Source: Antedon mediterranea (taxonomy: Eukaryota; Echinodermata; Crinoidea; Comatulida; Antedonidae). Taken from it: a stretch of DNA of 64,000 nt. Positions 55,830-64,000 of this stretch are shown here, piece by piece. Location of the stretch: assembly GCF_964355755.1 (NCBI RefSeq), contig NC_092678.1, positions 13,982,922-14,046,921 on the forward strand. Reading direction: 5' to 3'. The position numbers and the translations under genes are program-made. The notes under the pieces are model-generated. The model did not search any database. It had not been told where the DNA came from and saw nothing but the letters and a program-made list of their open reading frames with translations. Each line of letters starts with the position of its first letter. Position 1 is the first letter of the stretch.

Positions 55830-57030
55830 TATTAATTTGAATGATGCAAAAGAATTATAGTATAGTTTATTAAAAGATTGTAAATTATAACACTAAAGTA
55901 GGACAATAATGTAGTAGCACACTGTAAACCTCGTGCGAACAGCTTACCAAGGTAGTAAACAATACGTCTACGCACGTTCACAAGTGATTGACCAATCAGA
56001 GGACGCGATTAGTCCCTTTTGTTTGGCTGTATTTAAGGCCGAAGCCTTTATAAAAGTGATTGTGATTGGACTATGATTGCATATTTAAATGTTTATTCAT
56101 GATATTCTGAAAGATGACGTTACAAGCTTTAAAACCATACCAGTTGTGACAATGTTTGGAAAGGCGGGAACATTCGATTGAAAAATAAGGTAGATGATTT
56201 TTGGCCGGCCGTTTACGGCTGAAATAGTCAGAATTCCACACAAAACCTTACAATATTGTCTATAAAAAAACGTCAAAATGTATGTATTTTGGAACAAAAT
56301 TAAGTTTTAAGGACAAGTAAACTATAATAGTTGAATATGTCGAATATGTAAGAAAAAAAAAATTATTTTAAATTGACTATTCCAACATTCAAAGCTAATT
56401 ATAGCAATATTATAGCTTTTGCGACACAAGGCCGGCGGCTCCTTTCGTTGTGACGCGACCCATATAGACGCGCGCGGGGGGGGGGGGGGAGATGTGGAGA
56501 ACGCATTAGTAATGCTTAACATCAGTTTCTATAAGAGCGAGATGAGAGAGAGAGATAGAGAGAGAGAAAAACAAAAACAAAAAAATGTGCTGTATCAAAT
56601 TTATTTTCTTTTATTAATCCATAAGAAAGTGACAACATTAAAATAAAAGTGAATTACATACAAAAAGTTTTGCATTTATTTATTTGGAATTACACCTTTA
56701 GATCGGTAGCACACTTAGCACAAAGGTGCATCCTTCACAATATAAAATATAACAATTAACAGAAAAGTAAAAAAAGGCAAAAGCAACTATCCTACCCCCC
56801 CCCCCCCCCCTCAATTTACATCGATACATACAGTAGATCATTACTTTACACAAATGAATACAAAACAAGATATAGTAAAAGTGTACAAAATAAAATCAAC
56901 TGATAAACACAGCTTATTACGTAAAAACCCCAACCTCTCCTCCCCCCCCCCCTTTTTTTTTTTCAATTTACTTAATGTAGCAATGTAGATAACATAGTTG
57001 CATTGCAGTTAAAGTTTGGTGCTGTATATA
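55830..57030. other. Spacer with homopolymer tracts
   Basis: Poly(G), poly(C), (ga)n (56544-56568) and T-rich tracts. A plus-strand frame at 56419 reads through the poly(G) tract and is not credible. Confidence 0.4.
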
Positions 57031-57038
57031 TACAATTT

Positions 57039-57554
57039 TTAAATGTCGCATACGCACAAGATTTCTATCGACATCGGCTCATATACTGCCGCGTCTACAT
57101 TACATCGTTGAAAGCACTCATCCGATACGGGAATAGTTTCTGGATAACCAAACAGAGCGGGAACGCACCTTCCCACGTTTTCACCTAATGGAAAAAAGCA
57201 ATGAGAACCAAACAGATCGCATCCATCATTGTCCGGTACGAGAAGCCATTGATCATCAGCCGATCGGTTTAGGCTACACGTTTCTAAAGAATATTTCATA
57301 CCGTCCCATCGATCGCATTCATCACAACACGTAACAATATGAGTACCGTCTTCGATGATGTCAATGCACGCATATTTTTCGCTCTCTCTAATGCATGCGT
57401 CGTGATATAGAAACGGCGATACTCCGTCAACGTACACCGATCCAATTAACAAGTCCGGACGTTCATCGATGCACATTACACAACGATGGTGGTAAAGTAG
57501 TAGTAGTAATATGAGTAGTAGTAGTAAAATGTGTTTCAACGCCTCTGTATCCAT
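57039..57554 (-). CDS. Secreted cysteine-rich protein, 171 residues
   Basis: ATG 57554, stop near 57039. A strongly hydrophobic signal sequence (residues 8-22: I-L-L-L-L-L-I-L-L-L-L-L-Y, encoded by an agt/agg-type repeat on the minus strand) precedes about 145 residues with 15 Cys (T-C-C-D-E-C-D near the middle, V-C near the end). It has no membrane anchor, so it is expected outside the cell, stabilised by disulphides. The family is not recognised. It overlaps in another frame with the 3' end of the Kelch-type gene, which is unusual for a host gene. The leucine run could have grown by slippage. Confidence 0.6.
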   Translation of the reverse strand: MDTEALKHILLLLLILLLLLYHHRCVMCIDERPDLLIGSVYVDGVSPFLYHDACIRESEKYACIDIIEDGTHIVTCCDECDRWDGMKYSLETCSLNRSADDQWLLVPDNDGCDLFGSHCFFPLGENVGRCVPALFGYPETIPVSDECFQRCNVDAAVYEPMSIEILCVCDI

Positions 57555-57813
57555 GCGTCACAATTGGTTCTGATGTAAAGCGATACCAACGAAAACAAAG
57601 GCCAATGTCTTGTCTCATTATGTTCTGTAACGGGCATGCAAACGTGATGAAAATGTTTTGAGAATCCACTTCGTATAGACGCTGATATGACGTGTGACGG
57701 AGGACGAGGTCCGGCGTTTTCAAATTTTACGAACCTGTTCAATTTGGTTGGAGCCATAGAATGCCAAGACCTTGTTGCCGGGTTGTAACCGCCAATCATG
57801 CGTGGTATTCCGT
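57463..57813 (-). pseudogene. Out-of-frame C-terminal part of the Kelch-type gene
   Basis: The end of the beta-propeller is distributed over two frames: one more Kelch blade in the frame of 57536-57871, and then a Phe/Tyr-rich segment (F-R-W-Y-R-F) in the frame of 57463-57723. It overlaps the start of the secreted protein gene. Annotated as broken, without deciding whether this is biological. Confidence 0.5.
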
Positions 57814-59688
57814 CTAATACGTCGTAAAAAAAGGAAACTTTACGGTTGATCTGACTTTTTGCCTGAACCACGGGCCGTGTTTTTCATTACGTTTGAAAAC
57901 ATGTTCATTGTTGACAACAAAAATGTGTCCACTGTCGTGTATAAGCGACGTGTTTTTGTCCAAGTGTCGAATGTATGATTTGGCAAAATTATCAACGAAA
58001 CGAGACGGAAGTATTCTGTTCGGAATGTCAACGTCGGCCATCAATTGGCTCGAGATTATTGAAAGCTTAGAAACAACCGTTTTAGGCTCAGCTCTAGTGC
58101 ACATGACGTTGCCGATAGTGAACAGTTCGATTTCACCGTTTGACTCGTTTCCTTTGCACCATTTACTCGAGTAATAACGATACGTCGTATTGAAAGCAAA
58201 CCACTCTTTTCGTATCGTGTCATACACGAATCCATATTTTTCAGTATCGCATCTACTCGTGTCGGTTCCTAGAAAGTCTAACATGTCAGTCGGTGCGCCG
58301 GTTTCGAATCTACCACCAACAAACACTAGCAATCTATCCAGAAAACAAAACATTTGCATTCCACAACGATGCCGGCAAACGACAGGCATTTCGCCAATTT
58401 TAGTCCATTCTGCTATACCGCCCTTGTTCAGGGTTTCTCTGGTGCACTCGTACACTTGAAAATCTGTTTCAAAGACGGCGTACAGTGTGTTCTTGTTACT
58501 CGTGCAACTTAAAACGCCCTTTATTGTTACGTCATGAAACAATGGTCGAATGACAAGTATGGTTGTACCTGTGAACGCGTGATTCATGTACACGTCACCG
58601 GAAGAAAGAACGGTAAAAACAGATGCGTTCGGTGTGTCCTGACAGGCAAGTTGACGTTCCGGTGGTCGAGCAGACATTTTCAAGAGCGTCTTGATTCTGT
58701 CGGTGGTTCGTAAATCATCGACGACGACGTTGTTGTTGTGTTCGTTCATTCTATACGGCGAGAATACGGACGAGTCGAGAAGAATGCCCATGCTTGTCGC
58801 GTTGATCTTGTTGTCGGGCAATGATGCAACCCATACGGTCACTAACCGATTCACGTCTGCATTGTAACCGCTTTTGCGAGCGTTTCGACTCAGTAATTTG
58901 TCAAAGAAACATGGCGGAATCTGAGACATCCACATGGAAATCAAATCTGGTTTCTTAACAAACAAATCGTGAATGAGCGGTGCCCAGAAAATCAACGAAT
59001 CGGCAATGACACTCGATATTGCGTATGCTTTTTCCCGTTGGATTGTCGCGTGAATCAATTGGAGTACAACTGCAGTTCTAATCGGATCAAAAAACATTAC
59101 TGTCGCTTCTTTCGAAATTGTTTCAATTGTATCCGTTGAGATTTTTGGGAATACAATGCCTGTGTTTATGAGCATTTGCTTGATTTTATCCAGAGCAATT
59201 GTATTGTTCAAGTACACAGACAGTTTTGTAAACGAAACGATGTTTTCAATTGTAAACGGTTCATTTCTTTTGGTAAAGTTGTTTACGGCGTTTGCGTCCA
59301 ACCATTTCGGTACTTTATACCAAATGTTGCCGCTTACTTTATCTTTTACAAAATGAAGATTTCTTATCTTATTTTTTGAGTCGTCGTGTTGTACTCTGTA
59401 CGACGAATCGGTATCACGTTCCAAAAACCCGTCGTCGTATACATCACCTGTATGCTGCTGCTGCTCCGGTTGAACTTCAGTCTCCGAATCAATTTCGGGC
59501 ACGTTATTCGGCGGCCGTTGAAATATTTCATAATTTAAAGGTGTTACGGTAGCAGATTTTGCTAACGTTGAAGGTCCATCATCATCATCATCTTCATCAT
59601 CAGATGATATCCACACAGTATCAAGTTTTCTTACTTTCTTACTGTCTTCGTGACGTTCATTAGAACCGTGCCTGCGTCTGGACGCCAT
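57814..59688 (-). CDS. Intronless Kelch-type protein, frame breaks at its end
   Basis: Start ATG 59688 (M-A-S-R-R-R); the open frame continues upstream to 59745, but only from GTG. Residues 20-110 are acidic and disordered (S-S-D-D-E-D-D-D-D-D). Residues 150-290 are helical and resemble the BACK region between BTB and Kelch domains; no BTB was seen. Kelch blades follow: W-T-K-I-G-E-M-P, L-L-V-F-V-G-G-R-F and Y-G-F-V-Y-D-T. This frame stops at 57814, but one more blade (I-G-G-Y-N-P, R-S-W) reads on in the -1 frame from a T7 run (minus strand, 57832-57826), and coding-like sequence returns to the first frame at about 57720-57463. Either there are two indels (decay or sequence error) or the T7 run is a slip site. 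BACK-Kelch proteins are usually Cullin-3 adaptors. Confidence 0.65.
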   Translation of the reverse strand: MASRRRHGSNERHEDSKKVRKLDTVWISSDDEDDDDDGPSTLAKSATVTPLNYEIFQRPPNNVPEIDSETEVQPEQQQHTGDVYDDGFLERDTDSSYRVQHDDSKNKIRNLHFVKDKVSGNIWYKVPKWLDANAVNNFTKRNEPFTIENIVSFTKLSVYLNNTIALDKIKQMLINTGIVFPKISTDTIETISKEATVMFFDPIRTAVVLQLIHATIQREKAYAISSVIADSLIFWAPLIHDLFVKKPDLISMWMSQIPPCFFDKLLSRNARKSGYNADVNRLVTVWVASLPDNKINATSMGILLDSSVFSPYRMNEHNNNVVVDDLRTTDRIKTLLKMSARPPERQLACQDTPNASVFTVLSSGDVYMNHAFTGTTILVIRPLFHDVTIKGVLSCTSNKNTLYAVFETDFQVYECTRETLNKGGIAEWTKIGEMPVVCRHRCGMQMFCFLDRLLVFVGGRFETGAPTDMLDFLGTDTSRCDTEKYGFVYDTIRKEWFAFNTTYRYYSSKWCKGNESNGEIELFTIGNVMCTRAEPKTVVSKLSIISSQLMADVDIPNRILPSRFVDNFAKSYIRHLDKNTSLIHDSGHIFVVNNEHVFKRNEKHGPWFRQKVRSTVKFPFFTTY

Positions 59689-59741
59689 CGCAATACTACA
59701 GCAACACGCACGCACACACACAATATGATCGCTAATATTAC

Positions 59742-60074
59742 TCACTTCAATAACTGCTTAAGAAATGTGGTTAACGTTTCAGAATATTCCTCCTTGTTTT
59801 TACTGGAACTAGCAAATTCACGTGCAACGTGAAGTGTGACAATAATGCGGCCCTCATTCACGTGGCCGTCTTCAAACATGCCCACGAGCAGATCGTGTAA
59901 TGACTTGGCGCTGCGACATTTCACCTTATCAACTTGATTCTTGATTTCAGTTTTCAATTCTGCGTTGCTAAATGTTTCCGGATATTCACGTTCAACTTTT
60001 TCCTCGTTTTCCAAATAATTTTTGGCCAAAACGATCAATTTATCAACATCAAAACCACCGTTTCTCTTTAACAT
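59742..60074 (-). CDS. Small Bcl-2-like protein (BH1-like motif), 110 residues
   Basis: ATG at 60074; the open frame extends to 60125 only through GTG. It ends 54 bp before the Kelch ATG. Residues 60-85 contain L-H-D-L-L-V-G-M-F-E-D-G-H-V-N-E-G-R-I-I, close to the BH1 pattern (F-x-D-G-x-N-W-G-R-I/V) of Bcl-2 proteins, with Glu in place of the usual Trp. All-helical composition fits the Bcl-2 fold, but the protein is shorter than cellular Bcl-2 (about 180-230), and no C-terminal membrane anchor was seen. Bcl-2 family proteins bind BH3 helices to control mitochondrial cell death. The assignment rests on one motif and the context. Confidence 0.5.
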   Translation of the reverse strand: MLKRNGGFDVDKLIVLAKNYLENEEKVEREYPETFSNAELKTEIKNQVDKVKCRSAKSLHDLLVGMFEDGHVNEGRIIVTLHVAREFASSSKNKEEYSETLTTFLKQLLK

Positions 60075-60100
60075 CTTGTTCAACAATATTTCTTTTTTTG

Positions 60101-60136
60101 AAGTGACTTTCTCGTTTATACGCACATCAATTTATA
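60101..60136 (-). promoter_or_regulatory. TATA box and initiator of the Bcl-2-like gene
   Basis: On the minus strand, tataaa at 60136-60131 and an initiator-like tcactt at 60106-60101, about 28 bp apart, are followed by ATG at 60074. This also supports ATG 60074 as the start. Confidence 0.5.
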
Positions 60137-60252
60137 GTACCGGAATGATTCTCTGTCAACAATCCCGTTTGTACGGTTCCGGTCTAGGATTTGCGTTTGT
60201 GATGACCGCTATGTTATGTAAATGAGCCTGTGCAGCTGGTGTATTAATAATT

Positions 60253-60258
<6 letters not shown>

Positions 60259-60295
<37 letters not shown>

Positions 60296-60303
60296 ACACA
60301 CAC
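60259..60303. repeat. (ca)n microsatellite
   Basis: About 20 CA units with a few interruptions, between the two divergent apoptosis-type genes. Confidence 0.9.
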
Positions 60304-60320
60304 GTTTCATAAGTTTGGTT

Positions 60321-60945
60321 ATGGATTCAGAACAGGGCTTAATTGGAGACCAGGGGTATGCTACGTCTAAAGCCAAAAACTTGGACATTAACCAGGTATC
60401 TGATGGTTTTGATGCCAAGTTGAACAATTTTAAAAGGCATGTTGCCGAGGAGTCATATTCAGCATTGAAACGTGCTCGGTCAGCGCATTTCAACGATGAA
60501 TTAAAGATAGTGTATGAAAACAACGATCAGAGTGAAACGCTCACCGAAGGTATTATGATTCTTGAGAAATGACAAAAATTAAAAAATTTAAAAAAATAAA
60601 TAAATAAATAAATAATTTATAATAGCTTATTTTTTTTATTATTTTTTGTGTGTTTCAGATGAAGACTTTGGACCACTCACAGATCTGCGTATTTCCGAGT
60701 TGGCAAGAGAGCTGGGCAATGATTGGTCAATGATAGCAACATATTTAGGAATTTCACTCGCTCAACAACAAGATTTACGTCAGGCTCATTACATTTGTAG
60801 TCGGGAACGTAATCAAGAAATGCTTGTTATATGGCGCAAGAGAGATTCATGCTGCCAAAAATCAGACAAACTACAATCATTAATGAATGCATTGGAAAAA
60901 AGTGGAAGAATCGACTTAAAAAACAAAATCAGTCTATGGCAATGA
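60321..60945 (+). CDS. Death-domain protein, two exons, 171 residues
   Basis: Exons 60321-60549 and 60659-60945 join in phase 1 (donor CCGAAG|GTATT, acceptor after a long T tract, TTTCAG|AT), with an intron of 109 bp. The N-terminal 75 residues are polar and helix-prone with no known domain. Residues 82-165 are a classical death domain: I-S-E-L-A-R-E-L-G-N-D-W near the start, then Y-L-G-I-S-L-A-Q-Q-Q-D-L, a Trp helix (M-L-V-I-W-R-K-R) and L-M-N-A-L-E-K-S-G-R-I-D-L near the end. These are all six helices of the FADD/PIDD/Unc5 type. It is expected to act as a cytoplasmic adaptor through homotypic death-domain contact. It lies head-to-head with the Bcl-2-like gene. Confidence 0.8.
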
Positions 60946-61420
60946 AAGTCAAAACTATAGCATTCGTATTTATAAAAGGTGTACGGTAGAGTACGTTTCT
61001 TCAATAATGAATCATAGCATTCGATCTATATTAGTTTTGTTTTGAAAAGAGTTTATTAAAAAAAGAAAACACCTTTAACCGAGAACACCGTGTACTGTTA
61101 TTGTAAAAAAATTTCGTTTCTAAAAGTTCACGTTCACAACAAGAAGGATAGCGCGCAAGCAACTTGGCCATCTAGAATTCGTTCGATAATGTTTTAGAAA
61201 AAAATAAAAGCTTTACTTCGACGCCTAATGACAGCGTGCGTCAATGTTTTAAAAAAGAGAGAACATACTTCCCCCTTATATACAATAACGTTTATAACTT
61301 TCCAGATCATACTTCTTTTTCTATTCGATTACAGTTTCTAATGATAGCATACTTCAGGAATGATCCTGATTGTTCTTATATTAATTATTATACATGGTTT
61401 CTTAAATCCAAACACACTCT
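60946..61420. other. 3' flank of the death-domain gene
   Basis: Runs into the first partial satellite unit at about 61275 (acttccccct ... ataacgtttataactttcc). No additional gene. Confidence 0.4.
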
Positions 61421-64000
61421 TATTCTAGAAAGTTCATGTAGATACATACACCGTCTCTTTACCGAATGAACTGATAAGGTCGTGCAATCAATAAGAGGCA
61501 TAACATGCCGTGCATTCGTCGTGCGTTGTATATCGAGAGAACAAATGAAAATATTGTTTACTTCGAGAATAAGCAATACACCGTCTCTTTACCGAATGAG
61601 CTGATAAGGTCGTGCAATCAGTAACAGGCATAACATGCCGTGCATTCGTCGTGTGTTGTATATCGAGAGAACAAATGAAAATATTGTTTACTTCGAGAAT
61701 AAGCAATACACCGTCTCTTTACCGAATGAGCTGATAAGGCCGCGCAATCAGTAACAGGCATAACATGCCGTGCATTCATCGCGTGTTGTATAATTATTAT
61801 ACATGGTTTCTTAAATCCAAACACACTCTTATTCTAGAATGTTCATGTAGATACATACACCGTCTCTTTACCGAACTAACTGATAAGGTCGTGCAATCAA
61901 TAAGAGGCATAACATGCCGTGCATTTGTCGTGGGTTGTATATCGAGAGAACGGATGAAAATCTTTTTTTTTTTTTTTTTACTTCTAGAAGAAGCAATACA
62001 CCGTCTCCTTACCAATCGAGCTGATAAGGAAGGCCGCGCAATCAGTAACATGCATAACATGCCGTGCATTCATCGCGTGTTGTATAATTATTATACATGG
62101 TTTCTTAAATCCAAACACACTCTTATTCTAGAATGTTCATGTAGATACATACACCGTCTCTTTACCGAATGAACTGATAAGGTCGTGCAATCAATAAGAG
62201 GCATAACATGCCGTGCATTCGTCGCCTGTTGTATATCGAGAGAACAAATGAAAATATTGTTTACTTCGAGAATAAGCAATACACCGTCTCTTTACCGAAT
62301 GAGCTGATAAGGCCGTGCAATCAGTAACAGGCATAACATGCCGTGCATTCATCGCGTGTTGTATAATTATTATACATGGTTTCTTAAATCCAAACACACT
62401 CTTATTCTAGAATGTTCATGTAGATACATACACCGTCTCTTTACCGAATGAACTGATAAGGTCGTGTAATAAATAAGAGGCATAACATGCCGTGCATTTG
62501 TCGTGGGTTGTATATCGAGAGAACGGATGAAAATCTTTTTTTTTTTTTTTACTTCGAGAAGAAGCAATACACCGTCTCCTTACCAATGGAGCTGATAAGG
62601 AAGGCCGCGCAATCAGTAACATGCATAACATGCCGTGCATTCATCGCGTGTTGTATAATTATTAGACATGGTTTCTTAAATCCAAACACACTCTTATTCT
62701 AGAATGTTCATGTAGATACATACACCGTCTCTTTACCGAATGAACTGATAAGGTCGTGCAATCAATAAGAGGCATAACATGCCGTGCATTCGTCGCCTGT
62801 TGTATATATACAATAATGTTTATAACTTTCCAGATCATACTTCTTATTCTATTCGATTACAGTTTCTAATGATAGCATACTTCAGGAATGGTCCTGATTG
62901 TTCTTATATTAATTATTATAGGCCTACATGGTTTCTTAAATCCAAACGCACTCTTATTCTAGAATGTTCATGTAGATACATACACCGTCTCTTTACCGAT
63001 CGAGTTGGATACGGTCGTGCAATCAATAAGAGGCATAACATGCCGTGCATTCATCGCGTGTTGTATACCGAGAGAACAAATGAAAATATTGTTTACTTCG
63101 AGAATAAGCAATACACCGTCTCTTTACCGATCGAGTTGATAAGGCCGTGCAATCAGTAACAGGCATAACATGCCGTGCATTCATCGCGTGTTGTATAATT
63201 ATTATACATGGTTTCTTAAATCCAAACACACTCTTATTCTATAATGTTCATGTAGATACATACACCGTCTCTTTACCGAACTAACTGATAAGGTCGTGCA
63301 ATCAATAAGAGGCATAACATGCCGTGCATACGTCGTGTGTTGTATATCGAGAGAACGGATGAAAATATTTTTTTTTTTTTTTTTTTTACTTCGAGAAGAA
63401 GCAATACACCGTCTCCTTACCAATGGAGCTGATAAGGAAGGCCGCGCAATCAGTAACATGCATAACATGCCGTGCATTCATCGCGTGTTGTATAATTATT
63501 ATACATGGTTTCTTAAATCCAAACACACTCTTATTCTAGAATGTTCATGTAGATACATACACCGTCTCTTTACCAATCGAGTTGATACGGTTGTGCAATC
63601 AATAAGAGGATAACATGTCGTGCATTCGTCGCCTGTTGTATATATACAATAATGTTTATAACTTTCCAGATCATACTTCTTATTCTATTCGATTACAGTT
63701 TCTAATGATAGCATACTTCAGGAATGGTCCTGATTGTTCTTATATTAATTATTATAGGCCTACATGGTTTCTTAAATCCAAACACACTCTTAGTCTAGAA
63801 TGTTCATGTAGATACATACACCGTCTCTTTACCGATCGAGTTGATACGGTCGTGCAATCAATAAGAGGCATAACATGCCGTGCATTCGTCGCCTGTTGTA
63901 TATCGAGAGAACAAATGAAAATATTGTTTACTTCGAGAATAAGCAATACACCGTCTCTTTACCGAATGAGCTGATAAGGCCGTGCAATCAGTAACAGGCA
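61420..64000. repeat. Mosaic satellite with higher-order A-B-A'-B-C pattern
   Basis: Sixteen copies of a core of about 85 bp (acaccgtctctttaccg ... gcataacatgccgtgcatt) are separated by alternative spacers. Spacer A: gagagaacaaatgaaaatattg. A': the same with a poly(T) run. B: tggtttcttaaatccaaaca. C: a longer piece with cagatcatacttcttattc. Core-to-core distances are about 126 (A), 144-148 (A'), 148-152 (B) and 258-261 bp (C). The order is A A B A' B A B A' B C A B A' B C and then A at the window end. Open frames in the array are byproducts. The array continues beyond the window. Confidence 0.85.

Noticed and set aside
56419-56646. 75-residue plus-strand frame through poly(G)
   Set aside because: It reads through a homopolymer and a (ga)n tract; low-complexity noise.
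57893-59552. Plus-strand frames across the Kelch-type gene
   Set aside because: Shadows of the minus-strand coding sequence.
59689-59745. Earlier start of the Kelch-type protein
   Set aside because: It would require GTG; the ATG at 59688 is the first in frame.
60075-60125. Earlier start of the BH1-motif protein
   Set aside because: The first codon would be GTG, and the TATA box at 60131-60136 places transcription start close to 60105.
61388-63974. Many short frames with R-Y-I-H-R-L-F or M-N-A-R-H-V-M-P phrases
   Set aside because: They all repeat with the satellite unit on both strands and carry no start or splice logic.

Overview
The window looks like AT-rich nuclear DNA of a marine invertebrate, most likely an echinoderm or a related deuterostome. 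This is inference from four things: spliced genes with GT-AG introns, animal-type LINEs and a Helentron, death-fold and Roco-family immune-type genes, and dense islands of the short palindromic motif aggccta. No species can be named from the sequence alone, and it is neither bacterial nor a free virus genome.

Layout. 1-1.74 kb: a small four-exon candidate gene. 2.33-3.73 kb: a 63-bp satellite that switches strand. 4.0-7.7 kb: one very large coding exon (glycine zipper plus beta-repeats). 7.9-11.5 kb: reverse-transcriptase remnants and a Rex1-like LINE nested in inverted-repeat DNA. 12.2-13.3 kb: a TATA-driven two-exon candidate. 16.6-24.8 kb: the 3' half of a minus-strand Roco-type gene (COR domain, cysteine-bearing region, short phase-1 linker exons, DED-like last exon), with an older LINE lying in an intron. 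26.2-28.1 kb: two fold-back DNA elements. 28.3-31.7 kb: a two-ORF LINE lacking its endonuclease. 34-35.8 kb: a segmental duplicate of 17.9-18.6 kb and a small MITE. 37.1-41.6 kb: a decayed Helentron (coiled-coil repeats, OTU, helicase, endonuclease). 41.6-50.3 kb: a head-to-tail ~1.5-1.7 kb repeat with Helitron-like hairpins, split by an almost complete LINE.

The most unusual part is 51.5-61 kb. GC-richer, mostly intronless reading frames are packed on both strands: an F-box protein, an unknown 244-residue protein, a small acidic ORF, a secreted cysteine-rich protein, a Kelch-type protein with frame breaks, and a protein with a BH1-like motif. The last lies head-to-head with a death-domain gene that has a single 109-bp intron. 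Several have a close TATA box, one convergent pair has poly(A) signals only 13 bp apart, and an array of ~150-bp repeats with CRE- and TATA-like sites precedes the F-box gene. Ubiquitin-adaptor, apoptosis-control and secreted proteins together resemble the accessory gene set of a large DNA virus, or a compact host cell-death locus. The window ends in a mosaic satellite (61.4-64 kb) with a higher-order A-B-A'-B-C pattern.

Mobile DNA makes up more than a third of the window. Many LINE and Helentron frames are broken; some breaks sit in homopolymers and could be assembly errors.
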